Source: UBA4416 sp036676295
GTDB lineage: Bacteria; Bacteroidota; Bacteroidia; B-17B0; Aurantibacillaceae
Length of the DNA stretch: 64,000 nucleotides
Assembly (NCBI GenBank): GCA_036676295.1
Contig: JAKFDE010000064.1
Coordinates: 124,001 to 188,000, forward strand
Direction: 5' to 3'
The notes below the pieces were generated by a model. The model did not search any database, had not been told where the DNA came from, and was given only the letters and a program-made list of their open reading frames with translations. The first letter of the stretch is position 1. Every line of letters starts with the position of its first letter. A program made the position numbers and the translations under genes. This document shows positions 53,290 to 62,481 of this stretch, one piece after another.

Positions 53290-54195
53290 TTACTTTTTGT
53301 TTTTTAAAAATTTTATTAGCCAGGGTAAATTATTGATCATCAAAAAATGGTAATCTAACGATAAAGCACCAAATCCCTTGTAAAACGAGGCTAAACTCTC
53401 TTTTGAACCGCCTCCAAAATCAAAAAAATCAGATCTGTGTTCGAAAAACTGAATGGCTGAACTGGTAAGTAAGTGCATACTACCTGAGTTTTCTGATTTA
53501 TCAAAATTAGTTCCTTTTAAATAAACAGTGTGTTTACCATTACTGATAAAATGAGCAATAGCTTTTAAATTATTTTGCGCATCAACCACTCTGAAAGAAA
53601 ACAATGTTTTATGTTTTATTCCTGACAACAATAAATTATTAAACGAATTAATGCTGTTATCTGACAAATGTAATTTCTTAGAAAGAAAAGGATCAAGGTA
53701 TGTTTTGGATAATTCAACGATCTCATTTTCCGGAATTGCTTCAAACTTTAATTTATTTTCTAAAGCTTTCGCAATATTGCGTTTGGTATTTTGATTTTGC
53801 TTATACTCTTGCTTGTAATCAATAATATAAGTTGATTTTTTTGTATGATGTTTTGTCTTTAATTCATTAGACGCATTAATTTCTATTTCAATTAATTTAT
53901 ACTGTTGCTTTAAATGATCGTAAACCTTTTGCTCTTGTGCTAAATTAAACTTACCAAACATACCTAATTGAGGGGTAAAAGAAGGTTGATGCAAATACGA
54001 GATCCCGAATTTTACTTTTTGTGTTAAGGGAAATACGGTTTCATAATCGCCAAATACCAGAGCATCCCAATCGGGACACGTTGCATTTAAATAAAAAGAT
54101 TGTGCAAAAACCAAAGGATACTGAGATGACAAAATAGTTTTGTCCCATTTTTCAAAATCAATATCATTATGTTTAATGTGTTGTATATTGTTCAT
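53290..54195 (-). CDS. FemAB-like acyltransferase (first copy)
   Basis: Protein of 301 residues with the GNAT/FemAB fold. The diagnostic late region reads STYIIDYKQEYKQNQNTKRNIAKALE-like in the middle and FFDFGGGSKESLASFYKGFGA near the C-terminus. FemAB enzymes transfer aminoacyl groups from tRNA to peptidoglycan or, in exopolysaccharide loci, act on glycans. Its start overlaps the stop of the deacetylase by one base (TAATG), so the two are translationally coupled. Confidence 0.78.
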   Translation of the reverse strand: MNNIQHIKHNDIDFEKWDKTILSSQYPLVFAQSFYLNATCPDWDALVFGDYETVFPLTQKVKFGISYLHQPSFTPQLGMFGKFNLAQEQKVYDHLKQQYKLIEIEINASNELKTKHHTKKSTYIIDYKQEYKQNQNTKRNIAKALENKLKFEAIPENEIVELSKTYLDPFLSKKLHLSDNSINSFNNLLLSGIKHKTLFSFRVVDAQNNLKAIAHFISNGKHTVYLKGTNFDKSENSGSMHLLTSSAIQFFEHRSDFFDFGGGSKESLASFYKGFGALSLDYHFLMINNLPWLIKFLKNKK

Positions 54196-55172
54196 TAGCC
54201 GGCTATTGTTGTAAATGTGTGTCCTTTTGATCTAGCCAATTTAATAAACTGTTCTAAAGCATCAAACGAATATGGGGCCATAGATTTCGGGTGACTTAAA
54301 ACCGTTAAATGTTTTCTATTTTCTTTTTGAGCACGTTTTAAAACTGCCGATAATCTGGAAGCAAAAAAACCATCGCAACAAGCAAAATGATTGGTAGAAG
54401 AATAAAAATGTTTGTATACACGTTTCCTGTCAACCAACCATTTACCATCACCCACAGGTTTATAGATCTCGGGATTGGTTCTCATTTTATAATACATGTT
54501 CCAGTAAAAAAAAGGTGGTATCACATCAGGCGTTGTCGGAATCTCTAAAAATTGTCCACCTTTGGTTTCCATGCAGGGATCATTTTCAAAAGTCCAGCTG
54601 TCTTTATTCTGGGCAGAAGTAAAATCATAAGCATGTGCCGGCGAAAGATGTAAGCCATTATAATAAACTGAGCTATCAATTAAAATATTATTTTTCAGTA
54701 AAGCATTTTTAATTGGATCAAATGGTTGCACACACCAACCTCCTGCCCTGTATGACTTGCAAGGCTTTTCAATAATATCAATAATAGTTTGATGATATTT
54801 AGTCACAATGCTTTCTGCTTCGCTTTCAATAAAACTAGCCAGCTTATAGCGACTTGTATCAATTAGCCATTGGCTATTTTCATAACGACAATCTTCCCAA
54901 TGAGGATGAACATGTAAGCCAATTTCGTGACCCATTTCCGCTAACCGAATCAATTGTGTTTTTATACGCTCATAATCTTGTTTGCAGGATTCGATATGAG
55001 CAAATTGTTTTAATTTGTATAAATACCCTGCATCCACATAAAACACAAATGGTGTTTTGTATTTTTCACTGATCTCAATGAGTTTTTGAGTTGGTTTTAA
55101 AATGCAGTTTTCAGCAGTACCTGAATCGGAACCGAAAAATAATTCATAATCAAATGTGATATGTATCTGCAT
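54195..55172 (-). CDS. Polysaccharide deacetylase (second copy)
   Basis: NodB-homology deacetylase of 325 residues from ATG 55172; an earlier in-frame start at 55187 would overlap the AAC(3) stop. Motif 1 HITFDYELFFG with the catalytic Asp, motif 2 GHEIGLHVHPHWED with the metal His pair, and SYRAGGWCVQPFDPIKNAL (motif 3) are all visible, so it looks active, unlike the first copy. It probably removes N-acetyl groups from an amino-sugar residue. Coupled to the FemAB-like gene. Confidence 0.88.
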   Translation of the reverse strand: MQIHITFDYELFFGSDSGTAENCILKPTQKLIEISEKYKTPFVFYVDAGYLYKLKQFAHIESCKQDYERIKTQLIRLAEMGHEIGLHVHPHWEDCRYENSQWLIDTSRYKLASFIESEAESIVTKYHQTIIDIIEKPCKSYRAGGWCVQPFDPIKNALLKNNILIDSSVYYNGLHLSPAHAYDFTSAQNKDSWTFENDPCMETKGGQFLEIPTTPDVIPPFFYWNMYYKMRTNPEIYKPVGDGKWLVDRKRVYKHFYSSTNHFACCDGFFASRLSAVLKRAQKENRKHLTVLSHPKSMAPYSFDALEQFIKLARSKGHTFTTIAG

Positions 55173-55173
55173 C

Positions 55174-56067
55174 TTATTTATTCCCATTTGGCGTATACAT
55201 TGTTATACCAAAATCAATATAATTTTTCACCATCGACAAATGCATGTGTTGTGCATCAATCAATAAACAATCGGCCAATCCCACTTTAAAGTGTTTCAAA
55301 AAACCTGCTTTTTCAAAATGAGGAATCAGCTCATTGCATTTTCTTTTTTTAGAATACACCGGATTATGAGCTTTGGTTTTCATTTCCAAATGTTCTCCTT
55401 TATCATTAATAAGTTTACAATTAAAGACATGAGTATGATAAACCGGGTATTTAAAATCATCCACCGCATCTTCCAGTGTATGTAAATTCGTTAAACTATT
55501 CAGATCAACTCCCATCAATATGATCTTTCCCTTTAATTCACACAACCTGTAAAACGGACTATGGCTATTGTATGGCGTTAATTGACCAAAATGCCCCTTC
55601 GTTAAATAATATGCTTGTTTTCCAATGGCACACACCGAATCAGTTGGATGCAAACTTCTCACGACGCCTTTTCGTTTTCTAAATAGCTCAGTAATGATTC
55701 CCATTTTTGAAGGTGTATGTTTCACATCAAAAACAGGATCTGTGTTTAAGTAATCATAATTATAACCAATGGCAGGAAAAGCAGGCATCATCAAGGTACC
55801 ATCTTCACCAACAGTGTGTAACAAAGCATTGATCACCGTATCGGCACCACCATCTACATAACCAATTTTACTTAAGCTGGAATGGAGCATAACAATATCG
55901 CCATGCTTAATACCAACTTCATGCAATTGTTGGATGATCTCCTGTTTGGTAACAATTTGTTTATTTTTTAAAAGAGTCTCGCGTTGTTTTAATTTGGATC
56001 GCTTCTTATTATTTTTATAAAAATCAATAACCGTTTGAGGTAATATTTTAAGAAGTAGTTTTCGCAC
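55174..56067 (-). CDS. AAC(3)-family N-acetyltransferase of the glycan locus
   Basis: Protein of 297 residues related to aminoglycoside 3-N-acetyltransferases. Key motifs: VMLHSSLSKIGYVDGGADTVINALL, DGTLMMPAFP, RKGVVRSLHPTDSVCAIG and GQLTPYNSHSPFYRL. In polysaccharide clusters homologues acetylate amino groups of sugars, so that role is likelier here than antibiotic resistance. It lies between a deacetylase and a FemAB-like transferase, 12 bases after the latter. Confidence 0.87.
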   Translation of the reverse strand: MRKLLLKILPQTVIDFYKNNKKRSKLKQRETLLKNKQIVTKQEIIQQLHEVGIKHGDIVMLHSSLSKIGYVDGGADTVINALLHTVGEDGTLMMPAFPAIGYNYDYLNTDPVFDVKHTPSKMGIITELFRKRKGVVRSLHPTDSVCAIGKQAYYLTKGHFGQLTPYNSHSPFYRLCELKGKIILMGVDLNSLTNLHTLEDAVDDFKYPVYHTHVFNCKLINDKGEHLEMKTKAHNPVYSKKRKCNELIPHFEKAGFLKHFKVGLADCLLIDAQHMHLSMVKNYIDFGITMYTPNGNK

Positions 56068-56079
56068 TAATAATTTATT

Positions 56080-57042
56080 TTAAAACAATTCTCTCTTTTT
56101 AAATTTTAATAAAATTTCTAAAGGCAACACCGCCTTATTGGCTGTATAGTAAGGGAATAATTCAGGGCCAAAACTTCTGAAAAATTTCTCAACTCCTTTT
56201 AGCATGGAGCCCTCAAAATCAAAGATCTCACAATTCAACTCTTTAGCTCTTTCAATACTTTTTTGAACCAATAAATTATTAACGCCCTGAATACCCGATT
56301 GTTTATTGATACCTCCTAATAAGTAATAACAGGATCTTTTATCATAAATGCAAAAAACCATTCCTAACACTTCCTCATTTTTTTTAGCTACAAAATGAAA
56401 AGAATTAGATGGACTTGAAAACTCTAACATTATTTTCTTTAAGGTGTCTTCATAAATATTGGCACCTGTTGCCGATAAGTTTTCCTTGAAAAAATCGAAT
56501 ACCTGTTGTTGAGATAAACTGTTAACCGACGTTTCCACACCTTCTTTAATGGCCTTACTAATGGCATTACGGGTTTTAGAATCAAAATTGGAAGTGATCT
56601 CTTCAACGCTTTTCTCTAAATTAATTCGGTAAGTATAATTAGGAACCACTTTGTACTTATTCCAAATAAAAGCTTGCATATCGATCATTTCAGACGGAAA
56701 AGCTAAAATAGTCAACGCACTTTTTTGAGCAGAAAAATAATTACACACTTCCTGCATCACCTCTTTTGAAAAACTGTTTTTCGAAGATTGATTTTTACTA
56801 TCGCTTATAAAAAACAAACCACAGTGCGGTGTATAAGGCGGTAGCTTAATAAAATCAAATCCAAACTTTTTTGTTTTTAAATAGTAAAAACCGCCAATTA
56901 ATTGGTGTTCGTCTTTGTAAATTCCAATCATCACCAAACCATTGCCATAAATAGACAACCAGGCTTTACTGCCGAAAACGCCAATATGCGGTTCAGCTTT
57001 CTCTACAAATACATCTATATGTTCAACTACCTTTAAGATCAT
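56080..57042 (-). CDS. FemAB-like acyltransferase (second copy)
   Basis: GNAT/FemAB-type protein of 320 residues. The region SNFDSKTRNAISKAIKEGVE corresponds to the NxRxxVxKA segment of the family, followed by YYLLGGINKQSGIQGVNNLLVQKSI and NCEIFDFEGSMLKGVEKFFRSFG. Together with the first copy it gives the locus two such enzymes. It overlaps the next GT4 gene by 4 bases (ATGA). Substrate unknown. Confidence 0.82.
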   Translation of the reverse strand: MILKVVEHIDVFVEKAEPHIGVFGSKAWLSIYGNGLVMIGIYKDEHQLIGGFYYLKTKKFGFDFIKLPPYTPHCGLFFISDSKNQSSKNSFSKEVMQEVCNYFSAQKSALTILAFPSEMIDMQAFIWNKYKVVPNYTYRINLEKSVEEITSNFDSKTRNAISKAIKEGVETSVNSLSQQQVFDFFKENLSATGANIYEDTLKKIMLEFSSPSNSFHFVAKKNEEVLGMVFCIYDKRSCYYLLGGINKQSGIQGVNNLLVQKSIERAKELNCEIFDFEGSMLKGVEKFFRSFGPELFPYYTANKAVLPLEILLKFKKRELF

Positions 57043-58148
57043 TTTATTAATTGCTTATAAACGGCAATCATCTGTTGAATATTATGGTTCCAATTATATT
57101 TTGCGACAACTTTTTCTCTGGCTTGTTTACCAACTCTTACCGTTAGATCCCAATCCAGTAAATATTTTTCCATTTCTTGAGTAGTTTGCTCTACGTTTCT
57201 TACTTCTACCAAAGATCCAAAATCGCTATTTTCAACTATTTCTTTTAATCCACCCGTATTAGTTACTACCACTGCTTTTTCGCAAGCCATGGCTTCAATA
57301 ACTGATACTCCAAAACTTTCATACTCACTGATATTAACAAGTACATTTAACATATTATAATAATTAGACACTTCTGAAAAAGCAATCCTTCCAGTAAACA
57401 CGACATCCTTTTCTATTTGTAGATCAGCCGCTAATTGTTTTAAATTGCCTGATTGAGAACCTTCTCCTATAATTAAAAGTTTAATATTTTTTTGAGGATA
57501 TTTAGATTTTAATGCGCTAAAAGATCTTATAAGAATATCCGTATTATAAAGCTTTTCCAGTTGCTTAATACTTCCAAAAACAAACGCAGAGTAATCAAAT
57601 AAACTGTTCACGGCCTTGGCTTTAAACTCTTCTATGTTTACTCCAAAAGGAATCACATTAACCTCTTTATTGGTTACGGGTCTTAAATAATCCTTAATGG
57701 TATAAGATGTTGCACAAATAGCGTCAGCCTTTTTTAAATTAAATTTCAGTAAGGATTTATTAATGAAATTTTTTTGTGGAAATTTCATTACATCCGTTCC
57801 CCAGGCTGAGATCACAAATGGATGAAAACCACTCAAAGCTCCCACTAAACCATAACTTGTAGCATAATGTGCGTGCAACACATCCGGTTTAAATTCCCGA
57901 ATTACTTTTTTTAATTGTTTAACATGTCTTAGATAAGCTATTTTTTTTACGCTTTTATCCGATTCAAGTCGAGATACAGGCTCGTATAACAAAGTTATAT
58001 GAGGATTATTTTGATACCAGAGATAAGAGGCTTTATTGAAACTAAATAATCCAACTTCTACACCATTAGCTGCCAAACCCAAAGCCCACTTTTCGGTGTG
58101 TTCAGAATAAGTATCAGCTAATAAAATAACTCTCATCGTTTTTGACAT
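57039..58148 (-). CDS. Family 4 glycosyltransferase
   Basis: GT-B enzyme of about 369 residues. The N-domain has DVLHAHYATSYGLVGAL and FVISAWGTDVMKFP; the C-domain has NVIPFGVNIEEFK, IIGEGSQSGNLKQLAADL, VVFTGRIAFSEVSNYYNMLNV and the E-x7-E motif ESFGVSVIEAMACEKAVVVTNTGGLKEI. The start is uncertain: ATG 58148 (MSKTMRV) or 58136 (MRV); the longer form at 58175 has an unlikely N-terminus. Divergent from the only plus-strand gene of the locus. Confidence 0.92.
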   Translation of the reverse strand: MSKTMRVILLADTYSEHTEKWALGLAANGVEVGLFSFNKASYLWYQNNPHITLLYEPVSRLESDKSVKKIAYLRHVKQLKKVIREFKPDVLHAHYATSYGLVGALSGFHPFVISAWGTDVMKFPQKNFINKSLLKFNLKKADAICATSYTIKDYLRPVTNKEVNVIPFGVNIEEFKAKAVNSLFDYSAFVFGSIKQLEKLYNTDILIRSFSALKSKYPQKNIKLLIIGEGSQSGNLKQLAADLQIEKDVVFTGRIAFSEVSNYYNMLNVLVNISEYESFGVSVIEAMACEKAVVVTNTGGLKEIVENSDFGSLVEVRNVEQTTQEMEKYLLDWDLTVRVGKQAREKVVAKYNWNHNIQQMIAVYKQLIK

Positions 58149-58247
58149 TGTATAAAAATAAAGAGTTTGTCGCAATATCTCATTTCTTATCCAAAAGGTT
58201 ATAAACAGCGCAAGTTTAAAATATTTATGGTAAGCTTATAAAAATGA

Positions 58248-58255
58248 TAACTTTG
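58248..58255 (+). promoter_or_regulatory. -7 element TAACTTTG of the plus-strand glycosyltransferase gene
   Basis: Full match to TAnnTTTG, 16 bases before the TTG start at 58272, in the 123-base divergent gap. It gives this gene transcription independent of the surrounding minus-strand locus. Confidence 0.6.
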
Positions 58256-58271
58256 TCATTAATTTTAGCCA

Positions 58272-59432
58272 TTGATCCAGCCCAAAAACATAGCCTACAT
58301 CACCGTTTCTGATCCCAGAGACAAACATGCCTGGAGTGGCACTAACCACTATATATGGAAAGCGCTTGAAAAACGATTTGGACAGGTTGATCTGTTAGGA
58401 CCGGATGAACCTAAATTAGTGACCTTTTTATGTCAGATAGTACATGGCATTTCCTTATATATTTTCAAAAAACGATTTGATTACCGTAACTCAACCTTTT
58501 ATGCCAAAGCTTGCGGCAGGTTGTTTGACAAAAAATTAAAACAAAAACCCTACGACCTGATTGTTTCTCCTGCAGGTATTGCTTATATAGCTTATTTAAA
58601 AACATCGGTTCCTATTGTTTTTGTAGGCGATCGTATCATTGCTAATGCCATTGGCTATCATACCATTATCAGTAATTTATGGAAATGGTCGGAGCAACAA
58701 AGTATTAAAACAGAAAGTATAGCATTAAAGCGTTGTGCTTTGAATATTCTTTCTTCGCACTGGGCAGCTGATTTTGCAATTGATCATTACAAACTCAATA
58801 AAAAAACCACCATTGTGTTACCTTTTGGTGCCAATATGGATGTAACGCCTACTGCTGATTATGTATTTACTCATAAATCAAAAAACACCATTTGTAAATT
58901 ATTATTAGTTGGAACAGCCTGGAAAAATAAAGGTGTTGATATTGCGATTAATACTTTAAATATTTTACTGCAAAATAATATTCCTGCTCATTTAACCATT
59001 GTTGGTTGCACTCCTGATGAACCGGTTAATGTTAAGCATATTACCAATATTCCTTTTTTAAATAAAAACACACCAGACGGATTAAAACAACTGGAAGAGT
59101 TATTTTTAAGTCATAGTTTTTTTATACTTCCTACTCGTTTTGATTGTACACCAATTGTATTTTGCGAAGCCAGTTCATTTGCCTTACCTATTTTATGTTC
59201 AAAAACCGGTGGTGTTGAAGGCCATATAAAAGAAGGTGTTAATGGTTTCTTAATTCCCTATGAAGATCAGGGCGAAGCTTACGCTAAAAAAATAATGGAA
59301 TTGTTTCAAGATCCAACCGCTTACGAAGCACTTACTAAAAATACCCGTCAACTGTACGATAAATTTTTAAATTGGGATACCTGGAGTTTGAAATTGCAGG
59401 AAGCTTTATTAACTCTTGAAACGCCGCACTAA
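58272..59432 (+). CDS. Family 4 glycosyltransferase (TTG start, opposite strand)
   Basis: GT-B glycosyltransferase of 386 residues. An N-terminal acceptor domain (AYITVSDPRDKHAWSGTNHYIW) and a C-domain with VLPFGANMDVTP, LLLVGTAWKNKGVDIAINTL, HLTIVGCTP and FILPTRFDCTPIVFCEASSFALPIL. TTG is the only usable start and a consensus -7 element precedes it. Its last 24 bases overlap the end of the convergent GT2 gene. It is the only plus-strand gene of the locus. Confidence 0.88.
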   Translation: MIQPKNIAYITVSDPRDKHAWSGTNHYIWKALEKRFGQVDLLGPDEPKLVTFLCQIVHGISLYIFKKRFDYRNSTFYAKACGRLFDKKLKQKPYDLIVSPAGIAYIAYLKTSVPIVFVGDRIIANAIGYHTIISNLWKWSEQQSIKTESIALKRCALNILSSHWAADFAIDHYKLNKKTTIVLPFGANMDVTPTADYVFTHKSKNTICKLLLVGTAWKNKGVDIAINTLNILLQNNIPAHLTIVGCTPDEPVNVKHITNIPFLNKNTPDGLKQLEELFLSHSFFILPTRFDCTPIVFCEASSFALPILCSKTGGVEGHIKEGVNGFLIPYEDQGEAYAKKIMELFQDPTAYEALTKNTRQLYDKFLNWDTWSLKLQEALLTLETPH

Positions 59433-60434
59433 ACATTTGATAAAAAGCTTTAACAAATTCTCATTTTTTTTATTTCTCAACTCAGATTTTAAATAAATAG
59501 AAAACGCTTTTACTCCTAAGTTAGTTAAACCACAAGCATCTAACCAATGCTTCATGATAACAACTTCAAAAATCTGAGGATCAATCAGTTTAGCTGTTTT
59601 ATTTTGGGCAATAAGTTGTCTGAACCATTTTTCTAATAATTGTAAATCTTGTGCTGATGTAATGATTTGAGAATTGCCTAACAAACAATATACTCTCAAA
59701 TCATCTTCCGTAAAATCAAAGCCGGCTTGTTTTAAAATTTGCTGCCGTATTCTGTTTGAAGATTCTATTTGAGCTGCGTGATGTTTTTGAGTAACCTGTT
59801 GAGGGTGAAGCCGATATTTTAATAATGTTTCAGGAACTGCCGAAAAACGAGTCTTAAAGATCAAGCGGCTCCATAATTCATAATCTTCGGCATGTTTATA
59901 GTTGGCATCAAATAATACTTGTAGATCTTTCAATTCAGAATTTCTCAGCATTAAGGTCGGATGAACCACACTGGAATTAAAAAATAAATAAGAGAAGATC
60001 TCATCGTGGTTTTTAAAAGCAGTGTATGACTTTTCTGATTGACCATCAAATTGTGTATAGTTGCAAGAACATACACCAATTTCAGGATGTTGTTCTAAAA
60101 AATCAAATTGCTTTTGTAAACGATTTGGTAAACTCACATCATCCGCATCCATACGTGCAATGTATTTCCCTTTAGCTTGATGAAATGCGGTGTTTAAAGA
60201 ATAGATCAACCCTTTGTTCCCATCATTATCGATCAAAACTATTTTCTTATCATTATAGGATTTAATGATATTCAAACTCTCATCCGTTGAACCATCATTC
60301 ACAATAATGAATTCAAAATCTGAAAAACTTTGACTTAAAATACTGTCAATTGCTTCACGCAAATAAATGGCTCCGTTATAAACAGACATCACAACCGATA
60401 CTTTCGGTTCAGTTATATTTATAGTTTGATCCAA
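59409..60434 (-). CDS. Family 2 glycosyltransferase
   Basis: GT-A glycosyltransferase of 341 residues: VSVVMSVYNGAIYLREAIDSILSQSFSDFEFIIVNDGSTDES, GKYIARMDADDVSLPNRLQKQ (with DAD as the DxD) and HAEDYELWSRLI with the catalytic Asp region. The C-terminal ~120 residues are helical. Its start overlaps the end of the fucosyltransferase gene by 16 bases, and its stop overlaps the convergent gene by 24 bases. Likely a membrane-associated enzyme of the same glycan pathway. Confidence 0.92.
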   Translation of the reverse strand: MDQTINITEPKVSVVMSVYNGAIYLREAIDSILSQSFSDFEFIIVNDGSTDESLNIIKSYNDKKIVLIDNDGNKGLIYSLNTAFHQAKGKYIARMDADDVSLPNRLQKQFDFLEQHPEIGVCSCNYTQFDGQSEKSYTAFKNHDEIFSYLFFNSSVVHPTLMLRNSELKDLQVLFDANYKHAEDYELWSRLIFKTRFSAVPETLLKYRLHPQQVTQKHHAAQIESSNRIRQQILKQAGFDFTEDDLRVYCLLGNSQIITSAQDLQLLEKWFRQLIAQNKTAKLIDPQIFEVVIMKHWLDACGLTNLGVKAFSIYLKSELRNKKNENLLKLFIKCLVRRFKS

Positions 60435-61294
60435 GATTGAGGAATAATGTCTTTTGTATTAACTGATGGATCAGCGATCCATTGTTTTGGTGCAACAACT
60501 ATTTTTTGAGAATTATTATTTAACCATGCTCCCCACCAGCTAAAGCTGCTATTAGCAATAATATTATGCTTACATAACGACATTAAATACATATCGCTAT
60601 GAGCATCATTGGTTTCTACAAAGTTAACAGGAAAATCATATTTCAAATTTTCTTTACACCAGGCTATATCATCCGAAAAAACAAATAACTCAATAGCATC
60701 CTGTTTATTTGAAAGCAATGAGATAGCCTGATTGTAATAATCCAAAGAACATAAACCATGAAACTGATGTGCATTTGCATTAGAAACATAATCGCCTCGA
60801 CGAACATGAACAGACACACTATTCACTCCCGAAATTTTAGCTAATAATTCTTTATTTCTATCAACGATCTTTGCGCCAAATGTAAAATCCTTTTTGATGT
60901 CTTGAGCAACATCTTTAAAGTACAATTCGCTTTGCCAAAAACCACTCAAATACGTATGTTTAGGATACTTTGTAAACTCCGTATGATAAGGCGTTCCACT
61001 TTCTACCGCCATCATGCGATTGAATAAAAAAGGGAAGCGACGTTGTAATTCCCGTTTGAATTTATTCTTTCCTAAATTTGAAAATGCATTGATTTCTTCT
61101 TTAGAAGCAACAGTAATTTTAGCTTCAAAGATCCCTAATTCAAAATGACGTTTAGTAAATTTCCCTTCAGGATCACTCTCTAATTCAATGGTATCAACTT
61201 TAACTTCTGTATGATGTCTCAATGCCAAAGCCTTACCCGCAGCATATTGAAACATCTGATTTCCTAAACCACCAATTAATTTTACAACGATCAT
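60419..61294 (-). CDS. Alpha-1,2-fucosyltransferase (GT11)
   Basis: Fucosyltransferase of 291 residues, full length for GT11. Motifs: IGGLGNQMFQYAAGKALA at the N-terminus, SVHVRRGDYVSN (GDP-fucose binding) and ANSSFSWWGAWLN. It would add fucose in an alpha-1,2 linkage to a galactose-like residue from GDP-fucose. No gmd or fcl gene is in the window, so the donor must be made elsewhere. Overlaps the GT4 gene upstream by 4 bases (ATGA). Confidence 0.94.
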   Translation of the reverse strand: MIVVKLIGGLGNQMFQYAAGKALALRHHTEVKVDTIELESDPEGKFTKRHFELGIFEAKITVASKEEINAFSNLGKNKFKRELQRRFPFLFNRMMAVESGTPYHTEFTKYPKHTYLSGFWQSELYFKDVAQDIKKDFTFGAKIVDRNKELLAKISGVNSVSVHVRRGDYVSNANAHQFHGLCSLDYYNQAISLLSNKQDAIELFVFSDDIAWCKENLKYDFPVNFVETNDAHSDMYLMSLCKHNIIANSSFSWWGAWLNNNSQKIVVAPKQWIADPSVNTKDIIPQSWIKL

Positions 61295-62463
61295 GATTTC
61301 AATAAGTTTGAATATAATTGCTCATACTCCTTGGTGATCACTTCCCAGCTATATTTTTGTTGCCAGATCTCAAACGATTCATTGGCCATCTTTTCGCGTT
61401 TTGTTTTGTTATCATACAAGGCATTTAATTTTTCAACGCCATCAGATACAACAACATGACTAAAACCACCTTCATCTTTAGTGGTAGCCATAATTTCCCC
61501 ACCTTTTGTCCATTGTGCAATTTCTATTGAATTACCCACATCCGTTGATAAGAAAGGCAATTTAGAAGCCGCACATTCAAACAAGACTATTGGCGAACAT
61601 TCTACATTAGATGGAAACAAAAACAGATCAGCTTCTTTGTAAGCCGCTACTGTGAACTCTCTTGAGAAATAATTAAAAATGATCTTTTTACGACCGAACA
61701 ATTTATTGATAAAACTTAACCAGGCTAATTTTGGATGCTTGATGTATTGTCTTTTAAAATACTGGTAGTTATTCCCAATCATCAATAGCGTACCCTGTTT
61801 AATTTTTGATCTCAAAAACAATTCGATCGCTTCTTTATGTCCTTTCCAACCTGTATAAGAACCAACTAATAAGATCAAAAAATCATCTTTAGGGATTCCT
61901 AACTCTTTACGGATGTCAATTTTTGTTTCAGGTAAAAACTCATCAGCCGCAGCTCCATTAGGAATCAAGGTAATGTGCTTCACATTATTTTCGCGTGCAT
62001 AATTAATATCCCGGTAATCATTACTTAAATACACATTCATGTCGTAACCATGAATCCAGGTTTTCATGTCTTCAAAATAATCTTTGAACTCCGGCCAATA
62101 CAAACCTGAATAACCGGTAGGAATAGAAACCTTTTTGGCTTTGATCTGATTTAAGATTGGTAAAGCCAAATTAGTAGCCCATTGCTGCGCAGCAAAAAAC
62201 GAAATGATATCAGATGAATTGTTTAATAAAAAATCAACGTATTCCTGATCATTTTCATTTTCCACTTTACGCGGATTCCCAACAATATTAAAGGTTTTGA
62301 TCTTTACGCCATGAAGTTCAGTAAATGTTCTATCGGGATGAAAACGGGTTAATACCGTCACATCATGTCCTAATTTTACTAATCTTTCAGAAAGTTGTTT
62401 TACCACTTCCTGCATTCCGCCCACGGCGGGAAAATACGACTCAACACAATGAAAAATTTTCAT
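61291..62463 (-). CDS. Family 4 glycosyltransferase
   Basis: GT-B enzyme of 390 residues. FHCVESYFPAVGGMQEVVKQLSERLVKLGHDVTVLTR at the N-terminus carries the GG(M/V) donor-adjacent loop typical of GT4; the C-domain has ITLIPNGAAADEFLP, ILLVGSYTGWKGHKEAI and LFPSNVECSPIVLFECAASKLPFLSTDVG (E-x7-E). Substrate unknown. It is coupled with the fucosyltransferase gene. Confidence 0.92.
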   Translation of the reverse strand: MKIFHCVESYFPAVGGMQEVVKQLSERLVKLGHDVTVLTRFHPDRTFTELHGVKIKTFNIVGNPRKVENENDQEYVDFLLNNSSDIISFFAAQQWATNLALPILNQIKAKKVSIPTGYSGLYWPEFKDYFEDMKTWIHGYDMNVYLSNDYRDINYARENNVKHITLIPNGAAADEFLPETKIDIRKELGIPKDDFLILLVGSYTGWKGHKEAIELFLRSKIKQGTLLMIGNNYQYFKRQYIKHPKLAWLSFINKLFGRKKIIFNYFSREFTVAAYKEADLFLFPSNVECSPIVLFECAASKLPFLSTDVGNSIEIAQWTKGGEIMATTKDEGGFSHVVVSDGVEKLNALYDNKTKREKMANESFEIWQQKYSWEVITKEYEQLYSNLLKS

Positions 62464-62481
62464 TACTCTTAATTTTTAACT

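Noticed and set aside
55174..56067. AAC(3)-like gene as an aminoglycoside resistance determinant
   Set aside because: It lies within a glycan locus between deacetylase and FemAB-like genes, and such homologues commonly act on sugar amino groups; nothing points to resistance.
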